Shown here: positions 10,701 through 18,964 of the stretch, piece after piece
Numbering within the stretch: the first letter of the stretch is position 1
Layout of the letters: the number at the start of each line of letters is the position of its first letter
Assembly: GCA_029260755.1 (NCBI GenBank)
Contig: JAJDCQ010000108.1
Coordinates: forward strand, 62,001 to 126,000
Direction of reading: 5' to 3'
Source: Planctomycetota bacterium
Lineage (GTDB): Bacteria > Planctomycetota > J058 > JAJDCQ01
DNA: 64,000 nt
The notes under the pieces: generated by a model
Database searches by the model: none
What the model was told of the DNA's origin: nothing
Seen by the model: only the letters and a program-made list of their open reading frames with translations
Translations under genes and position numbers: made by a program

Positions 10701-11292
10701 GCTCGCGGAGGCGGCGAACCACCTCGACGCTGCCCACCCCGACGCCTCCTGGCTCCTCTACCGCGCGCTGAACGCCTCCGAGAGAACCGCCGAGGCGAAC
10801 GACGCCGCGCGCGAAGCGCTCCGCCGCTTCGAACGTCGCCCGGACGGTTCCGCCCGCACCCTCGCCCGACGCGCGGAGCTCTCCTTCGTCGCGTCCCGGG
10901 ACCGGATCGGCGCGGAGGCGCGCGAGCTTTTCGAGGCGGCGGACCGACTCTCGCAGCGGGCGCTCGCGCGGGTCGCCGAGCTCGACCCCGCCGACCTCTG
11001 GGACGCTTACTTCGACCGGGCCTACCTCCTCTGGCACCACGTCGCGAACCTTCAGGAAAAGGGTCCAGAGGCGGGCGCTCGCGTTGCCGTCGAGTTCCTC
11101 GAGGGGGTCGAGCATGCGATGCCCGACCGGCATCGCGTGCGCGTGTTCTACGCCGCCTGGCTCGGCGGATGCCGTCGCGGCGCGAACGCCATGTCGGTCC
11201 TCCGCGCCTACGTCGCCCTCGAACCCGAAGACGAGATCGCCAGGGGAGTGCTCGATCGGCTCGAGCGAGAGGTGGGAGGCGGCCCACGGTGA
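7756..11292 (+). CDS. Membrane Ser/Thr protein kinase with TPR-like C-terminal region (array copy 1)
   Basis: 1178 aa. Phosphorylates protein Ser/Thr residues; substrate unknown. Residues 1-47 are Pro/Arg-rich and contain RSRTPGRPPSGSLP. The kinase domain is about 48-310: glycine loop [12 protein letters not shown] lysine K79, catalytic loop HRDVKPAN (D171), DFG D189, MAPEQ at 215-219. All Hanks catalytic residues are present, so it should be active. One membrane helix lies at about 327-347, then a Pro/Thr/Ala linker, then about 750 residues of helical TPR-like repeats that would be extracytoplasmic. The final repeat reads VFYAAWLGGCRRGANAMSVL, shared with the other copies. GTG start with GGAGGA nine bases upstream. 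Confidence 0.93.
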   Translation: MNPGQRPNPAFGDHRSRTPGRPPSGSLPPPPPAARGAPAPPRPAHRQIGPYAVIDTLGRGGMGVVHRCRDAMGREVALKTITSAALGRLDARLRREAQAISRLRHQNIVGLIAVGEDEGRPYLVMDLVHGEALDATLKRNGPLPPARAAAIVRDVSRALEHAHAHGVIHRDVKPANILMDGHGEPRLTDFGLAADTSAATQLTATGQMIGTLQYMAPEQADGERSSHGPHTDVWAAGAVLYACLTGRAPFDGGAVVQILKKVLIDDPVAPRKIKPWIPEGLERVVLRCLEKEPASRWPSAKALADALEPFALGEEVPDAITVERRPLAIGAAAIGLAVLGLALGYAWVGRGGVAERPPEVAATREGFTGHATTAPATDPQTEPATDATGPALPTRPPTAGTRDPSEAPSPPPSPAPPAADPETVALIAEGEAALERRDAVQALALGTLALERDDASADAMRLYAIATGELGGSTADVIRAVSSAFERYQARIDAGRASARDHARAAEMLLLDPGQAARASALIARALSAPLVEQLTSRERAEATALQVSAFLTEGNRPMAFTVLSSAPPGLLDEHEINLFFAKLLLENHRLDEAYATASRYAERVPENANGWTRVLECLAALPLELERFRRPLHALTDLAPDLAIAAFDALEARLVAERPGAPFPRQIREGRARAVAARDRSLALASLWAEAQSAAQLADPDEVRRRHATLFERYEALEPTVAHEARDLGRMGYIARYAERHRDAVRLLTTVLVPEHHAALGSERWLLLLALVEALRRVPGPDEPAVRATLALDRIPPAEHLPNQHAIRLRRATLELELGRADDALETIDSYLGRDPTGWRLAVNAHLAREDHEAVARVAARAIELGHDGSDLRTYASAAHTLAGRYARARLELDHALAMARTPQEREQANLFIVGNALDRADAATARATLDRLTTPDSDPRVRDLRALLGDLENGGPDLAPELVARGTKALRSHDAEAARQLAEAANHLDAAHPDASWLLYRALNASERTAEANDAAREALRRFERRPDGSARTLARRAELSFVASRDRIGAEARELFEAADRLSQRALARVAELDPADLWDAYFDRAYLLWHHVANLQEKGPEAGARVAVEFLEGVEHAMPDRHRVRVFYAAWLGGCRRGANAMSVLRAYVALEPEDEIARGVLDRLEREVGGGPR

Positions 11293-11323
11293 TGATGACG
11301 GTCCAGCCCGTCGAGGCCCTCCC

Positions 11324-14300
11324 ATGAACGGGGACCCGCGCCCAGATCCGCGCTCCGCCGGACATCGCTCGCGCGTGCCGGGCCACGCGCCCTCGGGATC
11401 GGTCCCATCGGGGGGGCCGCTCGCCTCGTCCCGCCCGCGCAGCATCGGCGGCTACGCCGTCGTCGGCACCCTCGGGCGCGGCGGCATGGGCGTCGTCCAC
11501 CGGTGCCGCGATGCGATGGGACGCGAGGTCGCGCTCAAGACGATCACGACGGCCGCCCTCGGCCGCCTCGACGATCGACTTCGCCGCGAGGCCCAGGCCA
11601 TCGCGCGCCTGCGCCACCAGAACATCGTCGGTCTCATCGCGGTCGGCGAGGACGAAGGCCGGCCCTACATCGTCATGGACCTCGTCCGGGGCGAAGCTCT
11701 CAGCGCAACCCTGAAGCGGAACGGACCGCTCCCGCCCGCCCGGGCCGCCGCCATCGTCCGCGACGTCGCCCGCGCCCTCGACCATGCCCACGACCACGGC
11801 GTCACCCACCGGGACGTGAAGCCTGCCAACATCCTGATCGACGAGCACGGCGAGCCGCGCCTCACCGACTTCGGCCTCGCCGCCGACGCCTCCGCCACGA
11901 CGCAGCTCACCGCCACCGGCCAGCTCGTCGGAACGCTCCACTACATGGCGCCCGAGCAGGCCGACGGCGACCGCTCCGGCCACGGCCCCCACACCGACAT
12001 CTGGGCCGCCGGCGCCGTCCTCTACGCCTGCCTCACCGGGCGACCCCCGTTCGAGGGCGGCGACGTGATGCAGCTCCTGAAGAAGGTGCTCCTCGACCGC
12101 CCGGTCGCCCCCCGGAAGCTCCAGCCCTGGATCCCCGAGGGTCTCGAGCGGATCGTCCTCCGCTGCCTCGAGAAGGAGCCCGGAGCTCGCTGGCCATCCG
12201 CGGAGGCGCTCGCCGAGGCGCTCGAGCCGTACGCCGAGGGCGAGGACGAGGTCGGGGACGCCGTCCGGGTCGAGCGTCGTCCCGTCGCGATCGTCGCCGC
12301 CGCCGTCGGGCTCGCGTTCGCGGTGCTCGCCATCGGCTACGCCTGGAGCTCCGGCCATGCGCCGGAGCGTCCGCCCGTCGTCGTGACGGCCGGCGGCGAG
12401 GCGCCGATCCAGCGCCCGATCCCCAGGCCGGAGCCTCCGGTCCGAAGCACCTCGGGAGCCACCGCGAACGCGCGGGATCCGCAGGCGCTCATCGAGGAGG
12501 GCACCCGGTTGCTCCGCGCGTTCGACGCCCGCGGCGCCCTCGCCATCGCGGAGGAGGCCCGGCGACTCGACCCCGAGCTCCCCGATGCGATCTGGCTCGC
12601 CCAGAGCGCGTCGCGTCTCCTTCGAGACCGAGCCCGCGACGAGGACCTGAGGGCCCTCCGCACCGAGGGGAGACAGCTCTACGCGGCGCGGATCCTTCAA
12701 CGGCGTGCCACTCCCCGCGATTCCGTCCGGGCGGCGGAGCTCCGCCTCGAGCTCGGTGATCCGCACGGGGCCCTCGAGGAGCTTCGCGCGATCGACCCCG
12801 ACCCGCTCGCTCCGGACGACCGATGGGATCTGCATCTCTTCACCGCCATCGCCACCAGCCTGACCCACCCCGACGCCGACGACTCGACGCGCGCCGCCGT
12901 CGCGATCCTCGAACCGCTCAAGGCACGGATGCCGATGGGCCACCGGGTCCGGGGATACCTCTGCGAGCTCTACTACCAGCGCGGCATGTTCGAGCAAGCC
13001 GAGGGCTTCCTCCAGACCTACCTCGCGGCGAGCCCGGGCGACGATCGCGCTCGGAGCCTGCTCCGGGAGGTCCGCCGGGCCCTCGGACGCTCCGGTCCGA
13101 ACACCGAGTCCCTCCGGCGGCTCCTGACCGACGCGAAGAGCGCGTTCGACGCGGGCGATCCGGCCCGGACGCGCGCGCTCGCCGACGAGGCGATCGCCCT
13201 CGACGACTCCTCCGCCAACGCCTGGTACTTCCGCGCCCGCGCCGACATCGCGCTCGGGGCGGAGCAGGCGGAGATCGACGGATCGATGAGCCGCGCGGCG
13301 TCGCTCTACGCCGAGCGGCGGGGCGCCGGCGCCGCCTCCGCCACCGATCTCAGCCGGCTGGCCGAGCTCCTCCTCTTCGCCCGCCAGACGGGCGAAGCGC
13401 TGACGCTCGTCTCCGAGGCGCTCGCCCGCACCGGTCCCGACGCGCTCCCGAGGGACGAGCTGGTCACCACGACGCTCATTCACGCGAACCTGCTCGAGAG
13501 CATCGGATCGCCGGATGCGGCCCTCGCCGCCCTCACGGCGCTTCCGGACGAGCTCTGCGTCGGCCACTCGGTGCGACTCCACCTCGCGCGGATGCTGGCG
13601 ACCCGGGGACGGATCGACCAGGCGATCGACTCCGCGAGGCGCTACACCGAGGAGCGGCCGGCCGCCGCGTCGGGCTGGAGCGCGCTGATCCAGTGCATCC
13701 TGGCCCGCCCGAGCCTCTCGCCCCGCGAGCTCTGGCGGCCGCTCGACGAGCTCGCGGCGCGCGACCCCGACGCGGCGCTCGCCGCCTGCCGCGAGATCGA
13801 GGCGCGGCTCGTCCAGGAGAGCGCGGGTCGCCGTCGCGTCCCGCCGCAGCTCTTCCAGACGCGCGCGCGATGTCTCGAGCAGCTCGGGCGACCGGACGAG
13901 GCGATCGCGATCCTCCGGGAGGTCCTCGCCGCCGGACGGCTCAGGCCCGGTCTCGAGACGTCCATCAACGCCGAGCTCAGCCGACTCGAGCGTCGCGGGG
14001 GCGACCCCGACGCGCTCGACCTCTCGAGCACGGGCGTCGCCGAGCTCTGGTCGATGTCGCAGGACACGCTCGCGATCGCCGATCCCGTGGCGGCCCGACA
14101 GACCAACGCCCGCCTGCTCGCCCGGTACGTCGAGCTGGCTCCCACCTCGCCACTCGATCGCGGCCGCATGGGCGTCATCGCCGGGCGGGCGGGGGATCGT
14201 GAACGCGCCGAAGAGACCCTCCTCCTGCTCCTCCGCGACACTCCCGCGTCTGCCCTCGGCGCCGAGCGATGGGCGATGCACCTCACCCTCGTCGAAGCGC

Positions 14301-15505
14301 TCCTCGCCGCTCCCGGGGCGAGCGCGGATACGGCGCAGGTCGAGCGCGCGATCGCGTCGATCCCCGCGGCGTCCGAGCTGCCTCTCGACGATCCGATCCG
14401 CTGGCAGCGGGCCGCCCTCGAGTTCACGCTCGGCCGGGTCGACGACGCGACCGGGACCCTGGAGGCCTACCTCGCCGCGAACCCCCGCGATCCAAGAGCC
14501 TGGGAGCTCGCCTTCCGTTGCGCAGCCGCCCGCGGAGACACCGCCCGGGTGTTCGCGATCTCCCGGGCCGCGCTCGACAACGGAGTCATCCACTCGCAGT
14601 ATCTGATCCACCGAGCCCGCTGGCACTCCGAGGCCGCCCGCTTCACGAGCGCGGATCAGGACTACCGGCGAGCGGTCGAGCTCGCCGACTCGCCCGAGCC
14701 CCGCGCGCGTGCCCTCGCCCTCGCCGCTCGCGGCGCCTACGACCTCGGCGACGCGGGGGGCGCGCTCGCGATGCTCGACGGCGTGCGGGGGAGCCCGCCC
14801 GACCCGGCAGCGAGTCGGCTACGACCGCATCTCGAAGCGCTCGAACGTGGAGATCCCGTCGAGCTCGACGCGGCGATCGACCGCGGCACCCGCGCCCTCC
14901 GCGTCTTCGACCTCGAGGCGGCCGAGGCGCTCGCGCGCGTCGTCCGTGAGCTCGACCCCGGAAACCCGGACGCCGCCTGGATCCTCTGGCGCGTCGAGGC
15001 CGAGCTCCGGCCCGGACGAGACGGCGACGCCGCGGTCATCGCCTACGAGAGGTACCTCGCGCGGGGCTCCCCGGAGGCCCGCGATCTGGCCCGCCGCGGC
15101 GGGCTCGCGCCGGTCGTCGCCGCCGTCCGGGAGGACTCCAGCTTCTACGACGAGGCGGAGAAGACGCTGGCGGAGGCGCTCGCCCGGACCGACGAGCTCC
15201 ACCCCGATGACCACTGGGACGCCGTCTCCGCGCAGGCGCGGCTCGTCTGGTCCTTCCATGCCGAGTCCCCGCTCGGGGCAGGTGAGGCGACCGCCCACGC
15301 CCAGGCGCTCGGGATCCTGGAAGCCCAGCCGACCCGGATCCCCGAAGCGCACCGACTCCGTCCCTTCCATGCGCGCTGGCTTCACGGCGTCGGTCGAACG
15401 GACGAGGCGCTCGACGTCCTCCGCACCTACGTGGCGATCCAGCCCCGCGACCTCTTCGCCCGGGAGACCCTCGAGAGCCTCGAGTCGCGGGAAGACGGGC
15501 GCTAG
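11324..15505 (+). CDS. Membrane Ser/Thr protein kinase with TPR-like C-terminal region (array copy 2)
   Basis: 1393 aa, the longest of the six array kinases. The frame is open well into copy 1, but the ATG at 11324 gives an N-terminus that aligns with the paralogs (HRSRVPGHAPSGSVP at 14-28). Kinase domain about 40-305: glycine loop, K72, HRDVKPAN (D164), DFG D182, MAPEQ. Single membrane helix at about 320-342 (VAIVAAAVGLAFAVLAIGYA). The remaining 1050 residues are TPR-like helices, longer than copy 1, and end with RPFHARWLHGVGRTDEALDV, the shared terminal repeat. It starts 31 bp after copy 1, so the two are probably one operon. A 98-bp block in the kinase region is identical to copy 3. Confidence 0.92.
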   Translation: MNGDPRPDPRSAGHRSRVPGHAPSGSVPSGGPLASSRPRSIGGYAVVGTLGRGGMGVVHRCRDAMGREVALKTITTAALGRLDDRLRREAQAIARLRHQNIVGLIAVGEDEGRPYIVMDLVRGEALSATLKRNGPLPPARAAAIVRDVARALDHAHDHGVTHRDVKPANILIDEHGEPRLTDFGLAADASATTQLTATGQLVGTLHYMAPEQADGDRSGHGPHTDIWAAGAVLYACLTGRPPFEGGDVMQLLKKVLLDRPVAPRKLQPWIPEGLERIVLRCLEKEPGARWPSAEALAEALEPYAEGEDEVGDAVRVERRPVAIVAAAVGLAFAVLAIGYAWSSGHAPERPPVVVTAGGEAPIQRPIPRPEPPVRSTSGATANARDPQALIEEGTRLLRAFDARGALAIAEEARRLDPELPDAIWLAQSASRLLRDRARDEDLRALRTEGRQLYAARILQRRATPRDSVRAAELRLELGDPHGALEELRAIDPDPLAPDDRWDLHLFTAIATSLTHPDADDSTRAAVAILEPLKARMPMGHRVRGYLCELYYQRGMFEQAEGFLQTYLAASPGDDRARSLLREVRRALGRSGPNTESLRRLLTDAKSAFDAGDPARTRALADEAIALDDSSANAWYFRARADIALGAEQAEIDGSMSRAASLYAERRGAGAASATDLSRLAELLLFARQTGEALTLVSEALARTGPDALPRDELVTTTLIHANLLESIGSPDAALAALTALPDELCVGHSVRLHLARMLATRGRIDQAIDSARRYTEERPAAASGWSALIQCILARPSLSPRELWRPLDELAARDPDAALAACREIEARLVQESAGRRRVPPQLFQTRARCLEQLGRPDEAIAILREVLAAGRLRPGLETSINAELSRLERRGGDPDALDLSSTGVAELWSMSQDTLAIADPVAARQTNARLLARYVELAPTSPLDRGRMGVIAGRAGDRERAEETLLLLLRDTPASALGAERWAMHLTLVEALLAAPGASADTAQVERAIASIPAASELPLDDPIRWQRAALEFTLGRVDDATGTLEAYLAANPRDPRAWELAFRCAAARGDTARVFAISRAALDNGVIHSQYLIHRARWHSEAARFTSADQDYRRAVELADSPEPRARALALAARGAYDLGDAGGALAMLDGVRGSPPDPAASRLRPHLEALERGDPVELDAAIDRGTRALRVFDLEAAEALARVVRELDPGNPDAAWILWRVEAELRPGRDGDAAVIAYERYLARGSPEARDLARRGGLAPVVAAVREDSSFYDEAEKTLAEALARTDELHPDDHWDAVSAQARLVWSFHAESPLGAGEATAHAQALGILEAQPTRIPEAHRLRPFHARWLHGVGRTDEALDVLRTYVAIQPRDLFARETLESLESREDGR
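11534..11631 (+). repeat. 98-bp exact repeat within kinase copy 2 (partner at 15782-15879)
   Basis: Reading both genes base by base, the segment from the ATP-lysine codon region to the NIVG codons is identical in copies 2 and 3, including all third positions, while flanking codons differ at wobble sites. This suggests recent recombination or gene conversion. Confidence 0.85.
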
Positions 15506-15541
15506 ACGAGGGCACGGCGCGAGCGCCCGTGGCGTCGCGTC

Positions 15542-15571
15542 CTGGCCTCTCTCCACGGCGCTGGCCACACT
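15542..15571 (+). promoter_or_regulatory. Putative promoter of array kinase copy 3
   Basis: CTGGCC at 15542-15547, 18-bp spacer, CACACT at 15566-15571. The CACACT hexamer is 27 bp ahead of the GTG (15593), exactly as for copy 1, and GGGAGG follows as ribosome binding site. Would let copy 3 be expressed apart from copies 1-2. Confidence 0.4.
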
Positions 15572-15592
15572 GGAGTCGAAGGGAGGACCTCG

Positions 15593-18500
15593 GTGAACCC
15601 GGGCCAGCGTCGCGACCCCAGCCACGGTGAGCATCGCTCTCGCGTCCCGGGGCGGCCCCTGTCCGGCCCCGTTCCGGCCCGAGCCCGAACGATCGGGGAC
15701 TACACCGTGATCGACACCCTCGGCCGGGGTGGCATGGGCGTCGTCCATCGCTGCCGGGACGCGATGGGACGCGAGGTCGCCCTCAAGACGATCACGACGG
15801 CCGCCCTCGGCCGCCTCGACGATCGACTTCGCCGCGAGGCCCAGGCCATCGCGCGCCTGCGCCACCAGAACATCGTCGGCCTCATCGCCGTCGGCGAGGA
15901 CGAGGGTCGCCCCTACGTCGTCATGGACCTCGTCCGCGGCGAGGCGCTCGATCGAGCGTTGAAGCGGAACGGTCCCCTGCCCCCGGCCCGGGCCGCCTCG
16001 ATCGTCCGCGACGTCGCCCTCGCCCTCCACCACGCCCACGACCACGGCGTCATCCACCGCGATGTGAAGCCGGCCAACATCCTCATCGACGAGCATGGCG
16101 AGCCGCGGCTGACCGACTTCGGCCTCGCCGCAGACACCTCCGCGACGACGCAGCTCACCGCCACCGGCCAGATCCTCGGAACCCTCCAGTACATGGCGCC
16201 CGAGCAGGCCGACGGCGACCGGAGCGAGCACGGGCCGTTCACCGACGTCTGGTCGGCCGGCGCCGTGCTCTACGCCTGCCTCACCGGCCGCCCGCCGTTC
16301 GACGGTGGGGCCGTCATCGCCGTCGTCAAGAAGGTGCTCCTCGACGACCCGGTCCCCCCGAGCGAGCTCCGCCGCGGGATTCCTCTGCCGCTCGAGCGGG
16401 TCACCCTCCGATGCCTCGAGAAGGACCCGGCGAAGCGGTGGCCATCGGCGAAGGCGCTCGCCGATGCCCTCGCGCCGTTCGCCGAGGGGAAGCTCGACCT
16501 CGAGGAGCCCATCCGGGTCGAGCGACGCCCGTTCGCGATCATCGCGACGTCGGTCGGAATCGCCGCGGCGGTGCTCCTCCTCGCCTACGCCTGGAGGGCG
16601 ACCAGGCCGGACGCAACCGGAGACCCGGTCACCTCGCCCGACAGGAGCGCCGAAGCCGATCGACCCGACCGCGGCGCCGCGACTCGATCGACCTCCGGGA
16701 CCCCCGACGTGGCGGACCCGGCGGCCGACGACGGCCCCTCTCTCGACGAGCTTCTCGAGGGCGCCGAGGACGCGTTCGACGGGATGGACTTCGCCGAGAC
16801 CCTCCGGCTCGCCGACGCGGCGCTCGCCAGGGATCGGAGCTCGGCGGATGGTTGGCGACTCCGCGCCCTCGGACTCCAGGACCCCCGCGGGACGAGCCGC
16901 GCGTTCGAGCGCGCGGCCGAGCTCTACCAGTCCAAGGTCGACCGCGGCGACGCATCGACGCTCGACCGCGTTCATCTTGCCCAGGCCTGGCTGATCCTGG
17001 AGCGCTCGAGCGAGGCGCTCTCGCTCCTCTCGCGAACGCTCCAGGGCGACGCCCCCGCCTCGCTAGGCCCGCGAAAGCGCGCCCTCGCGAGCTTCCTCCA
17101 GGCGAGCGCGTTTCACCTCGAGGGCCTGGACGATCCCGCCATCGCGACCCTCCGCGCCGCCGGACCGGTCATCGAGGGCCACCCGGCCGAGCGGCTGCTG
17201 GCTCAGCTCTTGAACGAGCAGCAGCGCTACGACGAGGCCGCCGTCGTGGCCAGTCGCTACCTGGTCCGGCGGTCCACCGATGACGGGGGCTGGAAGGTGC
17301 TGATCGACTGCCTCGTGAATCGCCCGCGTCGCCTCGACCTCGCGACCTTCTGGTCGCCGATCGACGCCCTCCTCACCCTCGATCCGAACGCGGCGCTCAA
17401 GACCTGCGAGGGTCTCACCGGTCTGCTCGAGGACGTCGGGCGAGCCGTCCCACCACGCCTCGTCCGCCTCCGCGCCCTCGCGCTCGACGACCTCGACCGG
17501 ACGCCCGAGGCGATCGCCGCGCTCCGGGCCCTCCTGACCGGGGCCCCGCTCTCGCCGGACGAAGACGCGGCCGTCCGCGGCGAGCTCGCGCACTTCGAGC
17601 GTCGAGACGATTCCCCGGTCGCCCGCGCTCGGACGGGCCTCGCGGCGCACCGGGCGGGCCGGCCGGGCCGGGCGCTGGAGCTGCTCGAGCCCGCCCTCGC
17701 CGAGGCCGATCCCGCCGTTCTCGGAGAGGAGCGCTGGGCGATGCACCTCGCCCTCATCGATGCCATCCTGAAGGTGCCCGGGCCCGAGGAGGAGCGCGAC
17801 CGCCTCACCCGCGCGCTCGCGAGCACCCCGCCGTCGGGAGAGCTCCCCGCGGGGCACGCCCTCCGCTATCGAAGGGCCACGCTCGAGTACGACCTCGGCG
17901 ACCTCGCCGCCGCGTTGCAGACGATCGTGCACTACCTCGACGCGACGCCGGAGGATCCTCAGGGCTGGCTGCTCGCGTCGCTCTGTGCGGCGAACCAGGG
18001 GCACGACGCCGCCCTCCTCGACATCGCCGAGCGGGCGTTCGCCCTCGGCCACGACGATCCGCTCCTGCGAACGCACACCGCGCGCGCCCACTCGATCGCG
18101 GGACGCTACGGCCTGGCCCGGAACGAGCTCGACCGCGCCCTCGAGATCGCGACGGATCCCACCGACCGCCAGGACACGCGGTTCCACCTCGCCCGGAGCG
18201 ACTTCGACCTGGGCGACTGGGCGGGCGGCCTCGACCGACTCGATCGGGTCGACCCTTCCCACCGAGCGGGCGAGGTCGCGCAGCTTCGCGGCTGGCTCCT
18301 CGCCCTGGAGCGCGGCGACCCCGAGCAGCTCGGCGAGCTCCTCGCGCGCGGCAAGCGCGCCCTCCGGGCCTTCGACTCGGCGGCGGCGAAGACGATCGCC
18401 TCCGCGGCCGCGAAGCTCGCTCCCCGAGACCCCGAGCCCGCCTGGCTCCGCTACCGCGCCCTCGCCGACCTCGAGGAGGACGCGGTCGACGCGGCCGTTG

Positions 18501-18961
18501 AAGCGCTCGCCCGCTATCGGGACCGCGACGGCGAGTCGCCCCTCGAGCTCGCCCGGCGAGCCGAGGTCACCTACCTCGTCGCCAAGACGCGCGGTCCCGC
18601 CGAGCTCTACCGAGAGGCGAACGAGCTCCACCTCCGGGCCCTCGCGAGCCCGGACGCGCTCTCGCCCGAGGATCGATGGGACGCCTACCGCTCCCACGCC
18701 TTCGAGGTGTGGGAGCCCCTCCGGAGCGAGGGAACGCCCGCGGACGCCGGAGCGAAGGCGTGCGAGATCCTGGAGGGCGCTCGCGGGAGCATGCCGCCGG
18801 ACCACGCCGTCCGCGTCTTCTACGCGATCTGGCTGGCCGACGCGGGCCGCGATGTCGAGGCGCTCGAGATCCTCCGCGCGTACGTCGCGCTCCAGCCGAG
18901 GAACCCGATGGCCCGGAGGATGCTCGCGACGCTCGAGCGCGCGGCACCGGGCGGCCGGTAG
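15593..18961 (+). CDS. Membrane Ser/Thr protein kinase with TPR-like C-terminal region (array copy 3)
   Basis: 1122 aa. N-terminus carries HRSRVPGRPLSGPVP (14-28). Kinase domain about 34-300 with [10 protein letters not shown]65, HRDVKPAN (D157), DFG D175 and MAPEQ, so predicted active. Membrane helix about 313-333 (FAIIATSVGIAAAVLLLAYA). The extracytoplasmic part has many helix pairs of TPR type and ends with VRVFYAIWLADAGRDVEALE, the family terminal repeat. A block LSPEDRWDAYRSHAFEVW just before it has counterparts in copies 1 and 2. GTG start with GGGAGG about 8 bases upstream. Copy 4 begins 3 bp after its stop codon, so the two are co-transcribed. Confidence 0.92.
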   Translation: MNPGQRRDPSHGEHRSRVPGRPLSGPVPARARTIGDYTVIDTLGRGGMGVVHRCRDAMGREVALKTITTAALGRLDDRLRREAQAIARLRHQNIVGLIAVGEDEGRPYVVMDLVRGEALDRALKRNGPLPPARAASIVRDVALALHHAHDHGVIHRDVKPANILIDEHGEPRLTDFGLAADTSATTQLTATGQILGTLQYMAPEQADGDRSEHGPFTDVWSAGAVLYACLTGRPPFDGGAVIAVVKKVLLDDPVPPSELRRGIPLPLERVTLRCLEKDPAKRWPSAKALADALAPFAEGKLDLEEPIRVERRPFAIIATSVGIAAAVLLLAYAWRATRPDATGDPVTSPDRSAEADRPDRGAATRSTSGTPDVADPAADDGPSLDELLEGAEDAFDGMDFAETLRLADAALARDRSSADGWRLRALGLQDPRGTSRAFERAAELYQSKVDRGDASTLDRVHLAQAWLILERSSEALSLLSRTLQGDAPASLGPRKRALASFLQASAFHLEGLDDPAIATLRAAGPVIEGHPAERLLAQLLNEQQRYDEAAVVASRYLVRRSTDDGGWKVLIDCLVNRPRRLDLATFWSPIDALLTLDPNAALKTCEGLTGLLEDVGRAVPPRLVRLRALALDDLDRTPEAIAALRALLTGAPLSPDEDAAVRGELAHFERRDDSPVARARTGLAAHRAGRPGRALELLEPALAEADPAVLGEERWAMHLALIDAILKVPGPEEERDRLTRALASTPPSGELPAGHALRYRRATLEYDLGDLAAALQTIVHYLDATPEDPQGWLLASLCAANQGHDAALLDIAERAFALGHDDPLLRTHTARAHSIAGRYGLARNELDRALEIATDPTDRQDTRFHLARSDFDLGDWAGGLDRLDRVDPSHRAGEVAQLRGWLLALERGDPEQLGELLARGKRALRAFDSAAAKTIASAAAKLAPRDPEPAWLRYRALADLEEDAVDAAVEALARYRDRDGESPLELARRAEVTYLVAKTRGPAELYREANELHLRALASPDALSPEDRWDAYRSHAFEVWEPLRSEGTPADAGAKACEILEGARGSMPPDHAVRVFYAIWLADAGRDVEALEILRAYVALQPRNPMARRMLATLERAAPGGR
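15782..15879 (+). repeat. 98-bp exact repeat within kinase copy 3 (partner at 11534-11631)
   Basis: Second member of the identical pair described for copy 2. It covers the codons around the ATP lysine, the C-helix and the strand after it. Confidence 0.85.
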
Positions 18962-18964
18962 GCG

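Noticed and set aside
11084-11323. N-terminal extension of kinase copy 2 into copy 1
   Set aside because: The extension is an out-of-frame shadow of copy 1; ATG 11324 aligns with the paralog N-termini.
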